Assembly (NCBI RefSeq): GCF_020150455.1
Contig: NZ_CP083740.1
Coordinates: 1,798,001-1,862,000, forward strand
Length of the DNA stretch: 64,000 bases
Reading direction: 5' to 3'
DNA from: Bremerella sp. TYQ1
Lineage (GTDB): Bacteria; Planctomycetota; Planctomycetia; Pirellulales; Pirellulaceae
Shown: piece by piece, positions 52,630 to 61,763 of the stretch
How the letters are laid out: every line of letters starts with the position of its first letter
How positions within the stretch are numbered: position 1 is the stretch's first letter
Translations under genes and position numbers: made by a program
The notes under the pieces: model-generated
Told to the model about the DNA's origin: nothing
Seen by the model: the letters and a program-made list of their open reading frames with translations, nothing else
Databases searched by the model: none

Positions 52630-53244
52630 CTACGCGCGATCTTCAGGCGGTGAGCCCTTCCAAAGGGGCTCTGCGGTAGACAACTGCGCCGTTATCCAGC
52701 GGGTATAGGCGAACAGATAGTCGCTCAGGCGATTGGCATAAGCCAGCACCCACGGATGGATCGGTGCGTTTTCGTGCCGTCGTACCAGGACACGTTCCCA
52801 GCGGCGGCAGATTGTCCGAGCGACGTGGGCGTGCGCCTCCAGCATCGATTCGCCCGGAATCGTAAAACCGTCGATCGCATCGAACAACTTGCGGTATTCA
52901 TCGATCCGCTGTTCCAGAAACGCGACTCGTGAATCGCTCGTTGGATCGTACGAGTCGGCATCTTCCGCCGGTGAGGAAGCGGAAGCGAGAACAGCACCGG
53001 CTTCATACAATGTGTTCTGAATCTTCAGAAAAGTTTCGTCCGTTTCTGCAGCAATCTTTTGACTGGGGCGCGTGCTTGAGGTCGTAGCGTAGGCTCTGAC
53101 AACGCCAAGGTAGCTAATCAATTCGTCCGACTCACCATACGATTCGACTTCCAGCGACGACTTGGACACTTTCACGCCACCCGCTAAGGCGGTGGATCCT
53201 TTGTCACCAGTTCGCGTATAGATTCGATGGATGTGAATCGACAT
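52630..53244 (-). CDS. Cob(I)alamin adenosyltransferase, PduO type
   Basis: 204 residues. The PduO-type ATP-binding start is RIYTRTGDKGSTALAGG, followed by KSSLEVESYGESDELISYLGVVRAYA and the conserved helix HAHVARTICRRWERVLVRR, then YANRLSDYLFAYTRWI. It transfers the adenosyl group of ATP to cob(I)alamin, making coenzyme B12. An acidic/Ser-rich loop (about 85-105) is somewhat longer than usual. It is divergent from the cardiolipin synthase gene; no B12-dependent enzyme is next to it. Confidence 0.93.
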   Translation of the reverse strand: MSIHIHRIYTRTGDKGSTALAGGVKVSKSSLEVESYGESDELISYLGVVRAYATTSSTRPSQKIAAETDETFLKIQNTLYEAGAVLASASSPAEDADSYDPTSDSRVAFLEQRIDEYRKLFDAIDGFTIPGESMLEAHAHVARTICRRWERVLVRRHENAPIHPWVLAYANRLSDYLFAYTRWITAQLSTAEPLWKGSPPEDRA

Positions 53245-53339
53245 GAAGATGCTCCAGGGTTAAAACTTATCGGTCCCCAATCCCCATCATCGCACAAGCG
53301 GTGGCCCTGGAAAATGGCAGCCGCGGAGGGCTCTTACGT

Positions 53340-54776
53340 TTGCTGGACCTTCAATCACTTACGACCGCCAGCGTTCTGCTGACGATTGTCCATATTCTGG
53401 GGCTATTCGCCGCGATCGATGCGATCATGAAGTCGCGAACGTCACAAGGGGCGATTGCATGGATGATGCTTCTGATCCTGGTGCCGTACCTGGCGTTGCC
53501 GTTTTATTGGATCTTCGGCCGCAGCAAGTTCCAAGGCTACGTCAACACGCGGCGAATTCGGGCCAAAGACATCAAAGAGCATACGCAGACGTTTCGAGCA
53601 GTCGATCCGTCCGTCGTCGCCGACTTTCACGATAACCCGAAACAGCTTGTCTTCGAGCGTTTGGCCGACTTTCCCTATACACACTCAAATTCAATCGAGC
53701 TCCTCGTCGATGGCGAAGCGACGTTCGATGCCATCTACGAAGCGATCCTCAATGCCAAAGAATACGTTCTGTTTCAAACGTACATCTTTCGCGAAGATGG
53801 CGTCGGCAAACGATTCGCCCATTTGCTTTCACAGAAGGCGAAGGAAGGGGTGGCGATCTATTTTCTGTACGACGAAATCGGCAGCTACCAACTGACGCGA
53901 AAGTTTATCAGCGAACTACGCGAAGCCGACATTCATGTCCGCGCGTTTCATACCACGCGTGGGAAAGGCAATCGGTTTCAGCTTAACTTTCGAAATCATC
54001 GCAAGATCGTGGTGGTCGATGGTACGTTTGCGGCGGTCGGCGGGCATAACTTTGGCGACGAATATTTAGGCTTGTCCGAACGCTTCGGTCCTTGGCGCGA
54101 TACACATATCAAGATTAATGGCCCTGCAGTTCAAGCGGTTCAGTGGTCGTTTCTGGAAGACTGGTACTGGGCCTCCGGCGATACCGTCAGCGTGAACTGG
54201 GAAGAAACACCCGCCGAAGAGGGCAACGAGATCGCGCTGGTCATTCCGATGGGTCCCGCCGACACGATCGAAACGTGCGGACTGTTCTTTGTGCACGCCA
54301 TCAACTCCGCCAAAAAACGAATCTGGATTGCGTCTCCATATTTTGTACCAGATAAGCAGGTCATCTGCGCACTACAGCTAGCAGCACTGCGGGGGTGTGA
54401 CGTACGGATCATTTTGCCGGAACGTCCAGACCACCTGTTGGTGTATCTTTCGAGCTTTCATTTCATCTTTGAAACCGCGATCGCGGATCGGATCTCTTTC
54501 TATCGCTACCAGCCTGGTTTTCTTCATCAGAAGGTACTGCTGGTCGATGACGACCTGGCCGCGGTTGGAACGGCAAATCTCGACAATCGCTCGTTCCGGC
54601 TGAACTTCGAGATCATGGTTCCCGTTGTCGGCAACGAGTTCGCTCGCTCGGTCGAGGCGATGCTGGAAGAAGACTTGAAACATTGCCGGGAAGTTGATCC
54701 GAACGAGATCCAAGGCCGCTCTTTCTGGTTCCGACTGGCCGTCAGTGCGTCTCGTTTGCTGTCGCCGGTGCAGTAG
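53340..54776 (+). CDS. cls: Cardiolipin synthase (phospholipase D family)
   Basis: 478 residues. Two N-terminal helices (about 10-30 and 37-58, ending LALPFYWIFGRSKFQGY) anchor it; then two HKD motifs: NHRKIVVVDGTFAAVGGHNFGDEYLG and LHQKVLLVDDDLAAVGTANLDNRSF. It condenses two phosphatidylglycerols to cardiolipin or a similar reaction. I choose TTG 53340 because GGAGGG precedes it by nine bases; GTG 53301 has no ribosome site. Length matches ClsA. Confidence 0.93.
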   Translation: MLDLQSLTTASVLLTIVHILGLFAAIDAIMKSRTSQGAIAWMMLLILVPYLALPFYWIFGRSKFQGYVNTRRIRAKDIKEHTQTFRAVDPSVVADFHDNPKQLVFERLADFPYTHSNSIELLVDGEATFDAIYEAILNAKEYVLFQTYIFREDGVGKRFAHLLSQKAKEGVAIYFLYDEIGSYQLTRKFISELREADIHVRAFHTTRGKGNRFQLNFRNHRKIVVVDGTFAAVGGHNFGDEYLGLSERFGPWRDTHIKINGPAVQAVQWSFLEDWYWASGDTVSVNWEETPAEEGNEIALVIPMGPADTIETCGLFFVHAINSAKKRIWIASPYFVPDKQVICALQLAALRGCDVRIILPERPDHLLVYLSSFHFIFETAIADRISFYRYQPGFLHQKVLLVDDDLAAVGTANLDNRSFRLNFEIMVPVVGNEFARSVEAMLEEDLKHCREVDPNEIQGRSFWFRLAVSASRLLSPVQ

Positions 54777-54937
54777 TCTGCTAGCGGCGTCATTAACCGC
54801 AAGATCGATAAAGTTTACTTAACCGGACTGCGTCGAACGGCCGAAAACGAGAAGGACGCATTGTCTGATCGGAAGAAGATGGTGCGCCGTGATCGAACCT
54901 TGTGGCTTTGCCACGCAGACTAAAGCGGACGGAAATC

Positions 54938-56653
54938 ATGCCAGCATCGCTTCGCCCCAACCTCTTTGCGACGGTAACCCTTGCCGGCGCCGTTAGCCTG
55001 ACCGGATGTATCTTTCCGTTCACGCGTTCCAACGATCGGCAGTTGGAAGAAGTGGTTGCCGCTCCTTCGCCAGCCTCGGCTCCTGCTTCCGCGGAAGTCG
55101 CAGCGAATCCTAAGCCGACCGGCGAAAAGCAATTGCCTCCGTTCGCTCGCTTCCTGGGTGGCATGTTTGGCGGTAAAGAAGACTCGGCTGCTTCCGCCGA
55201 CGTCCCTGCCACCGAAGTAGAAATGCCAGCCGCTCGAATGGCTCAGCAAAACCCACGGCCAGCCGCTCCGACGACATCCGCGGAAATCAAATCGGCGGCC
55301 GAGCTGATGCAGTCGCCTGCCCAAGCTCCGCCACAAGTGGTCACCGCGCCAAGCCAGGCACCATCCAACGACATGCCGGTGGTCGTGACTCCAGAAACGA
55401 ACACGATCGAAAACAAACCGGATGTCGTATCGCGATTCTCGCAAAAAGCGTCGCAGATGCTTGAAAAACCGACGACCGAAATCGTTCAATCGCAACCGAA
55501 ACCAGAGCCTCAGCCAGAACCAAAACAAGAAGCGGTCTCCCAGGCCGAAGTCGCCTCGCAGCTTCCCACCAACGTTGCTGGTGACCGTCTCGACGAACAT
55601 GCAAAAACACCATGGGCGGAACGATCGCTGCTGAACAAAGCGATTGCCAACAACTCGGAAAAGACCACGACGCTCGAGCATTCGCTGGAACTTGCGTTAG
55701 ACTCGGTTCGCCGAGAACGTCTTGAACAGCAAATCCCTGAGCCACAGCCGGCTGCTTCCAGCACCGCTTTGGCCAAGGAAGCAACGGCGGCACGCTCGAT
55801 GCCGGCGACTTCGCTCGAACCACCAACGCAGGCGGAAACTCCCACCGCCAAGATGGCTTCCAATCCACTTCGCTCGGTCGGTGGTAAAACCGATTGGTCT
55901 GGCCGCAAAACCCCAGTCGCGGCTCCGCAAACGATTACCAACAACATGACCGCCCAAACGCCGGAAGCAGGCTCGCAGTGGACCGATCCGACATCGGCCG
56001 CACCGCAAGTTGCCGCCAAGCCGGAACCACCGGTTGAACCGCAAATCACCGAGAACCCTTACGCGAGCAAACCTGAATCGCAGGTGGCCTCGGCGTCCCC
56101 GACTACCGAGAGTGGCAAGCCCACGACGACCGACGAAATTCACTTCCAGACTTCGGTTCTGGGTAAGTTGCAAGCGGCCAACAGCCAAGCGAACTGGGAC
56201 TTCGATGTCCCAACGCTGGAAGCCCCAGCACGACAAGAAGTCGCCGCCGCGCCGGCAGAAGTGAAGAGCGACATTCCACAGATTGTCGAGTCGCCGAAAA
56301 GCGAGCCAGTCCCACAAGAAGTGGCCGCGATGGAACCACCTTCATCGATTAGCGAACCGGCAGTGGAACCGAAGACAACCATCAACCCTTCGGTCGCTCA
56401 AACTGAGCCGGAAGCAGCGTCCGATCCGATTAAGCCATTCATCATTTCCGAGCCAGCACGAGCCCCAACGCGAGCCGCGGTCGTCCGTGCGGCTGAGCCG
56501 GCTCCGTTGGTGATCGAAAATCAGAACGGCAACTGGCAAAACGCTTCGGCAACGCCAATCAAGAAGATTCCACAATTGCCGCCAGTGGTACGTGCGAGCG
56601 AAAGCAATCAACCTTCGGCACCACGCGGATCCAAGACGTACATCGTCAACTAG
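54938..56653 (+). CDS. Pro/Ala-rich lipoprotein, unknown function
   Basis: 571 residues. A signal peptide with lipobox SLTGC makes it a lipoprotein (Cys24). The rest is low complexity, rich in Ala, Pro, Glu, Thr and Ser, with short conserved-looking stretches such as LPPFARFLGGMFGG, VSRFSQKASQMLEKP, KTPWAERSLLNKAIANNSEKTTTLEHSLELALDSV and TSVLGKLQAANSQANWDFDVP. No globular domain is recognised. It is probably an envelope-spanning or wall-associated protein. GGA precedes ATG 54938. Confidence 0.65.
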   Translation: MPASLRPNLFATVTLAGAVSLTGCIFPFTRSNDRQLEEVVAAPSPASAPASAEVAANPKPTGEKQLPPFARFLGGMFGGKEDSAASADVPATEVEMPAARMAQQNPRPAAPTTSAEIKSAAELMQSPAQAPPQVVTAPSQAPSNDMPVVVTPETNTIENKPDVVSRFSQKASQMLEKPTTEIVQSQPKPEPQPEPKQEAVSQAEVASQLPTNVAGDRLDEHAKTPWAERSLLNKAIANNSEKTTTLEHSLELALDSVRRERLEQQIPEPQPAASSTALAKEATAARSMPATSLEPPTQAETPTAKMASNPLRSVGGKTDWSGRKTPVAAPQTITNNMTAQTPEAGSQWTDPTSAAPQVAAKPEPPVEPQITENPYASKPESQVASASPTTESGKPTTTDEIHFQTSVLGKLQAANSQANWDFDVPTLEAPARQEVAAAPAEVKSDIPQIVESPKSEPVPQEVAAMEPPSSISEPAVEPKTTINPSVAQTEPEAASDPIKPFIISEPARAPTRAAVVRAAEPAPLVIENQNGNWQNASATPIKKIPQLPPVVRASESNQPSAPRGSKTYIVN

Positions 56654-56696
56654 TCCGGCGATGCCTCCAAAGCAATCGACTGGGCAAAGCTTGTCT

Positions 56697-59600
56697 TTAA
56701 AGCTCGGCCCAGTGGACGTCTGCTCGAGTCAACAAGCGGTCGGCGACTGGGACATAATCAGGACGGTTTTCGATCAAAAGCCGAGCTGCTTCACGCAGCG
56801 GAATGTTGCCGGCCGACTCCATCCAGATCACCTTGGGCAGCTTCGTTCCTAGGGGAGAGCTGCCGGCCAGGTGAGGCGCCGACGTGGTCACTGTCGAGTT
56901 ATCCGCCACTGATTCCGGCAGGAACATCAAACGCGAAACGGTAGCACCTAACTGCGTGAGTCGGCAGTCAGAAGAAGCAACGCGTTGCTTCCAATCGGGC
57001 CCGTCTTGAAGCGAGCTGAGGAACTGGTTTTCGCTGCCTTCTTCCGAAGCGTTGCGGCGAGCCAGGTCTTTGCCACACTCCATCATCACGTCGATCAGCT
57101 TGTCGACACCGTTGCGTTCTTCGTGCAGCAAATTGCACAGACCGCCATGATCGGCATTCAAGATGTCGTCGATGTTCCGTTCCAACAGCATCAGCTTTTC
57201 CAGGAACTTAGGATCTTCGACCACCGAACGGTCATCCAAAGCCATTCGCTCGCGAGCTTTCATCTCGGCCATTTCCAGGCTGGTGATCGTGCTCTTGATC
57301 CACATGTTGTCGCTCATGATGGCGGCACGCAAATGCTGGAATACCTGGCAAGTCGCAAGGACGATTACCCCGTGCGTTCGCAGCAGAGCATAGTTCAGCC
57401 AGATCGAGCGCAACTCGGGCAGGCTCATTCCGCCATCGTTTCCGCGGCTCTTACGTTTCGTGGATTGATGAATGACAGGGAAGAGGGACGTACGGAGCTT
57501 TTCGATCTCTTGATCGGTCCGTTCCCCCATGGCCCGGGCTTTTTCTTCCAGCTCGTGCAGCCGCTGATCGACAACGGACGAAAGCTGCTTGACGCCGCGG
57601 ACTCGGAAGTTTGACTCGTTCAGAATCGAATGAATTTGCTCGAGAACCTTCTTTTTGTAATGCCCTGCGATCTGTCGAATGTGCGGGGCGATTTCCGTAT
57701 GCAACGAAACGGCGATCAGCTTACCAGGCTCGGCTTCCATGTTGGATGAACCGATCAGCTGATCAAGCGAATCGAGCATCTGAATCGTCATTTCGGCCGA
57801 CGTTGGCTGAATGCGCAATCCGCTGATTTCATTGGCAAAGCGGCCGATCGTTTCGCTGAAGTAGTCTTCGGCACTGCCGCCGATTTCATCTTCGACTACC
57901 TGGGTGACCATATCGATGATCGTTTCCAAGCGGAACTCGGCATCCTGGAAGATCTTTTCCGACCGGAGATCGAGGATCTTCTTATAGTGCTCGGCCCGGG
58001 CAGAAGCTTGCTGATCGGTATCGTTTAAATGAGCCAGCTTACGCTGTTCTTTCTCGCCGTTGCTAGTCCCATGCCAACGTTTTAGCAGTTCCATGGTATA
58101 GCGTGCCGCGGCCAGATCGAGATGACCGCTCGAACATAGCGGCTTGCCGGCAAACGCCCAAGCCGAAACGGTCGGGCCTTCGCTTGCCGGGGCATCGGAC
58201 GAACTGCGTGCCCGCTGAGCGACTTCACGCCCTTCGTAAACGTTCATGTACAGCAGGTCAGCGATGTCATTCATATCGACCGGCGCGTTACGAGTTTCCG
58301 GCGAAGTTCCGGTCTCGAACATCGTGATCTGCTGAGAAATGCTCTCGGTCCAGCGCTGCGGCGGAATCTTGGTGACCGCGTCGCCTGGGTACTCTCCGGT
58401 GACTTGAAAATGGTACAGTTCTCGCAGGCAAGCGTAGGTGTTGCAGCGAGCCAGATCTTGTTGTTCGACGCCGTTCGGAGTGGCATGAATGAGCCAGAGC
58501 GAAACGTCCGCTCCGCTGCCGCCAAAGTCTTGCACGACTTCTTGAGCCAACGCAAACGCATCCCAAACCATGCCGCTGCCGGTTCCGCCGCTGCTGCTCA
58601 TGACCAGCACGACGCGCGGTTTTGGCTTCCAGGCAAAGTTCTCGTTATTCGGATCGATATGATCCTGGGCACTATCCACGGCGTCGGCAACGGCGTCGCG
58701 GATTTTATCACGCAGTCGACTGGCATGATCGGCAAAGGCAAGCCGTCCCAGCGGACGCATCCCTTCGGTCTTGAGCGAAAGCGGAATGTTGTACAACCAA
58801 CGACGACTCATCGACTTGGTCAACTGCCGTGAAAGATTGCGGTAGGCCTGGGGACGCCGCAGCGGCATCTCGACGGTCGAAAGGGAAGGGGTCCCAGCCG
58901 CAGCGCCTAGTTGCCCCGTGCTTTGAACCAAGTCGGTCATGTCGGTGTCGATCGCGACGCACTGACACCAATGTTGCTCTTGCTGTGTACCGACAAGTTC
59001 CAGTCGTCGATCGACAAACTGGCGCAAGACCCGATTGCCGAGACCACCAATGCCGAGCACGACGCTCGGTCGAAGCTCTCGTTGGGTGCGATCGTCCGCA
59101 ATCGTAGGCAGAACCTCTTGCTTGCGTGGCTTGATGTCTTCCCAAACGCTACTGGAACGAGGCTGCCAGGCTCGGCTGTCTCGATCCATGCGGATCGTTT
59201 CAGGATCGGAATCGCGGCCCTGGCAATTGGAGTCGCTCGATTTGGTGTCGTTGCAATTGATCGTCTTAGTATCGGTCTTCGACGATTCATCTTGCCCGAG
59301 TGAGCCGGAACGAACCTGGGGAATGTGAGCGAGACTGTCGGCCTCGATCAGGGCTTTCACCATTTCGGCACAGCTGCGGTAGCGTTCGTTTGGCTTCTTG
59401 GCGAGTGCCTTGGAAAGGATATCCCGATCGCGGGGCGGCAATGTGTTCAGCCGAGGTGGACTGTTCAGATGTTGCGCAGTCAACTGAGCCAGGTTTCGGC
59501 CAGGGAAGGGAAGCGTTCCCGTCAGCATCTCCTGGTACACAATCGCGAGACTGTATTGATCGCTTTGACGCGATGGCTGATCGTTGAAGACTTCCGGCGA

Positions 59601-60140
59601 AGCATACAACGGCGTGAGCCCTGCCATCATCGAGGCGGTCACGTCTTGGATGGATTTGACTAAGCCAAAGTCGGCCACTTTCGCGTGATTGCCGACAACA
59701 AGAAGGTTCTCTGGCTTCACGTCGAGATGCTGAAGCGAATGGACTTCGGTCATATAGTCCAACGCTTCGGCCGAGTCGGCCATGTACCGTAGCAGTTCGT
59801 CGCGGGGAATGCCCGGCAAACCTTCCTGTCGGCAAACATCGAAGCGGTCTTTCAGACAGCAGTCGGCCAGCTCGGTGACGACCACCAATTGCGCATCGAT
59901 CACTTCGATACGCTCTAAGGAAAGGAGGAACGGGTGGCGCAGATCTTTGATCCGGTTGAGCGCCTTCAGTTCGCGCGAGGCGCGAGCCTCGTCGTGGAAA
60001 CCAAACACCAACTTGACGGCCTTGGAAAGACCACCAGGTGCGTCTGCTCGCCAGACTTCGCCGTAGCCACCGGCTCCGATTCGTTGTACGAGGCGATATC
60101 CGTCTACCTCTCGTACTGTCGCACTTGTCTCGATCGACAC
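56697..60140 (-). CDS. Serine/threonine kinase fused to a tubulin/FtsZ-like GTPase domain
   Basis: 1147 residues from GTG 60140 (AAGG nine bases upstream); an in-frame GTG at 60209 would add 23. Kinase at about 14-270: GAGGYGEVWRA, Lys43 in SKAVKLV, catalytic HLDVKPENLL (HLD for HRD, Asp140), DFG at 157, SPE for APE. After a Ser/Asp-rich linker a tubulin-like domain begins VVLGIGGLGNRVLRQFVDR (about 360), with the GTPase signature SSSGGTGSGM (about 515-524) and DIAD at 625-628, which lies where FtsZ has its catalytic T7 loop. About 500 helical residues follow. Family Tubulin_2 is known only by annotation; the role is unknown. An FHA gene lies upstream on the same strand. Confidence 0.85.
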   Translation of the reverse strand: MSIETSATVREVDGYRLVQRIGAGGYGEVWRADAPGGLSKAVKLVFGFHDEARASRELKALNRIKDLRHPFLLSLERIEVIDAQLVVVTELADCCLKDRFDVCRQEGLPGIPRDELLRYMADSAEALDYMTEVHSLQHLDVKPENLLVVGNHAKVADFGLVKSIQDVTASMMAGLTPLYASPEVFNDQPSRQSDQYSLAIVYQEMLTGTLPFPGRNLAQLTAQHLNSPPRLNTLPPRDRDILSKALAKKPNERYRSCAEMVKALIEADSLAHIPQVRSGSLGQDESSKTDTKTINCNDTKSSDSNCQGRDSDPETIRMDRDSRAWQPRSSSVWEDIKPRKQEVLPTIADDRTQRELRPSVVLGIGGLGNRVLRQFVDRRLELVGTQQEQHWCQCVAIDTDMTDLVQSTGQLGAAAGTPSLSTVEMPLRRPQAYRNLSRQLTKSMSRRWLYNIPLSLKTEGMRPLGRLAFADHASRLRDKIRDAVADAVDSAQDHIDPNNENFAWKPKPRVVLVMSSSGGTGSGMVWDAFALAQEVVQDFGGSGADVSLWLIHATPNGVEQQDLARCNTYACLRELYHFQVTGEYPGDAVTKIPPQRWTESISQQITMFETGTSPETRNAPVDMNDIADLLYMNVYEGREVAQRARSSSDAPASEGPTVSAWAFAGKPLCSSGHLDLAAARYTMELLKRWHGTSNGEKEQRKLAHLNDTDQQASARAEHYKKILDLRSEKIFQDAEFRLETIIDMVTQVVEDEIGGSAEDYFSETIGRFANEISGLRIQPTSAEMTIQMLDSLDQLIGSSNMEAEPGKLIAVSLHTEIAPHIRQIAGHYKKKVLEQIHSILNESNFRVRGVKQLSSVVDQRLHELEEKARAMGERTDQEIEKLRTSLFPVIHQSTKRKSRGNDGGMSLPELRSIWLNYALLRTHGVIVLATCQVFQHLRAAIMSDNMWIKSTITSLEMAEMKARERMALDDRSVVEDPKFLEKLMLLERNIDDILNADHGGLCNLLHEERNGVDKLIDVMMECGKDLARRNASEEGSENQFLSSLQDGPDWKQRVASSDCRLTQLGATVSRLMFLPESVADNSTVTTSAPHLAGSSPLGTKLPKVIWMESAGNIPLREAARLLIENRPDYVPVADRLLTRADVHWAEL

Positions 60141-60238
60141 GATTAAGGACCTTATTTCGGGTCTGCGAATGCGATCATCGCAAGGGAATACCCAGTTGTA
60201 TATTGGCACGCAAAAAATGCGTTGAGCTTTCGCAAGGA

Positions 60239-60262
60239 ACCTCGCTTGAAATCAAGCGAGGT
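60239..60262 (-). promoter_or_regulatory. Intercistronic hairpin before kinase-tubulin gene
   Basis: ACCTCGCTTG and CAAGCGAGGT form a perfect 10-base stem with loop AAAT between the FHA stop and the kinase-tubulin start. There is no T-tract after it on the minus strand, so it is more like a processing or stability element than a terminator. Confidence 0.45.
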
Positions 60263-60304
60263 CTCAAAAAGGACATCCTGTCCGAACAACCGTTGGGTAT
60301 TGCG

Positions 60305-61402
60305 TTAGGTGGGAAAACGTACGACTACGTCGAATCCCATCTGCTGCAATACCTGGTTATCTGGTCCACTGGAAGCAGCTTGGGCAATGGCCTGACTGCC
60401 GGCGGACTTTACTTCCTGAATGTATTCTTGAATGCTAGTGGCAACGGCCGGACTTCGTGAAGCCGCCGACAAGGCACTAGCCGATACGCCGATCATCTTG
60501 GCGTGCTGAAGCACGTCAGAGACAATCGGCGGCTTGAATTGTTCGATTCCGATCACCGCGATCTCGACCCCCATCGCTCGAAGGTCTTCGACAGCGGTGT
60601 TGTCCCAATAATTGGCTTCCCATAAGTCGACCGAGCCGCCCAAAACCACTTTGACGGCAGAGCCAAGCTTGGTCCGAATCCAACCAACCGTTTCGAGCAA
60701 GTCGGCTCGATTGAGGTCTGACTCGTCGATCTCCAGCATCAATAAACCGCCGACGTTCTGGCGTTCCTGCAGCGCCAGCAATGCCGAACTGTGCTGAAGC
60801 AAACGGAGTGGGTTCTCCAGGACCAACGAGTTTTTCAGCAGCTTCGTTTCTTCGTGATTCTGATATGCTTTGCGGAAAAGGGGGCACCACTGCCCAGCGA
60901 TTTGTTGCGTGGCGACGCTCTCGATGGAGAGCAGGCCTGGATCAATTCGCTTCAAGCCAGACCACTGATTGACGGTGCGGAGGGCTTGAATCAGTAAATG
61001 AGGATCTTGCGCAGGAGCGGAAGCCTGAACGCGATCTTCCATCGTCAGCGTTACCGTTTGACGAGCCGTCTCGGCCGCAGGGCAATGGAAATCGAATTCA
61101 AAGTCAGCAATCGATACGGTATCGCCATCGACAAGAACATGCTCGTCGAGCTTCTCGCCGTTGATGTAAACGCCATTCGTACTGCGCAAATCACGTATCA
61201 GGTAGCCACTTCCGTGGCGGACGACTTCAGCGTGCTCTCGTGAGACGCGTCCTGATTCGACGGTCAGATTGCACGTGGCGTTGCGCCCGATGATGAATGG
61301 AAAGTCATCGATCACCGATTTGGTCGAACGGCCAGTGGCTTGATCGAGGTACTCGAGGTAAATCGAGTCGTTTCCAATAGTCGGTAGCAGCTGCGTCTGC
61401 AT
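60305..61402 (-). CDS. FHA-domain protein with a C-terminal EAL-like fold
   Basis: 365 residues. An FHA domain spans about residues 20-110: FPFIIGRNATCNLTVESGRVSREHAEVVRHGSGYLIRDLRSTNGVYINGEKL, with the Gly-Arg, Ser, His and Asn-Gly residues that bind phosphothreonine. Residues 150-350 resemble a degenerate EAL-type barrel (LMLEIDESDL, VKVVLGGSVDLWEANYW, LRAMGVEIAVIGIEQFKPP) but lack clear metal ligands. It is upstream of the kinase-tubulin gene, so it is a natural reader of that kinase's phosphorylation. ATG 61402 is chosen over GTG 61513. Confidence 0.75.
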   Translation of the reverse strand: MQTQLLPTIGNDSIYLEYLDQATGRSTKSVIDDFPFIIGRNATCNLTVESGRVSREHAEVVRHGSGYLIRDLRSTNGVYINGEKLDEHVLVDGDTVSIADFEFDFHCPAAETARQTVTLTMEDRVQASAPAQDPHLLIQALRTVNQWSGLKRIDPGLLSIESVATQQIAGQWCPLFRKAYQNHEETKLLKNSLVLENPLRLLQHSSALLALQERQNVGGLLMLEIDESDLNRADLLETVGWIRTKLGSAVKVVLGGSVDLWEANYWDNTAVEDLRAMGVEIAVIGIEQFKPPIVSDVLQHAKMIGVSASALSAASRSPAVATSIQEYIQEVKSAGSQAIAQAASSGPDNQVLQQMGFDVVVRFPT

Positions 61403-61763
61403 TCTTCCTACCCTGATGCTGGCGTCTACTCGTTCATCGAAACAAGGCAAACCATTGCCAAGTCGATCGGAAAAGTCGTCGGATAAGCTGCCGCGTTGCG
61501 CTGTTTGTTCCACGTCGCGGTGAGTGGCGGTTAAGTCACACCCAAATCAAACATAGGTCATAAACATCCGGCGTGACTGTGAATTTTTTGCCGGAGCAGG
61601 GGGGACGCACGGTTTGGCTCTCTATGTTCCCGAAATATTTTCGTTTTCCGCGATTTGAAATCTCGCACTTCCTGGGCCGTCATGAACTATGTTTCCTTTA
61701 AGCGCGGATCGATCGTTTGCGCGGTCGACTTTTCATCATCTCTTCTGGGAAGCAGGTAGTTTC
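61403..61763. other. Divergent region between FHA and pseudo-receiver genes
   Basis: About 360 bases that must hold the promoters of both units. A run GTGAATTTTTTGCCGG and AT-rich sequence lie near 61580-61660; no reliable promoter pair or operator was recognised. Confidence 0.4.

Noticed and set aside
54920..55681. 253-residue minus-strand frame antisense to the Pro/Ala-rich lipoprotein
   Set aside because: Low-complexity shadow; no ribosome site.
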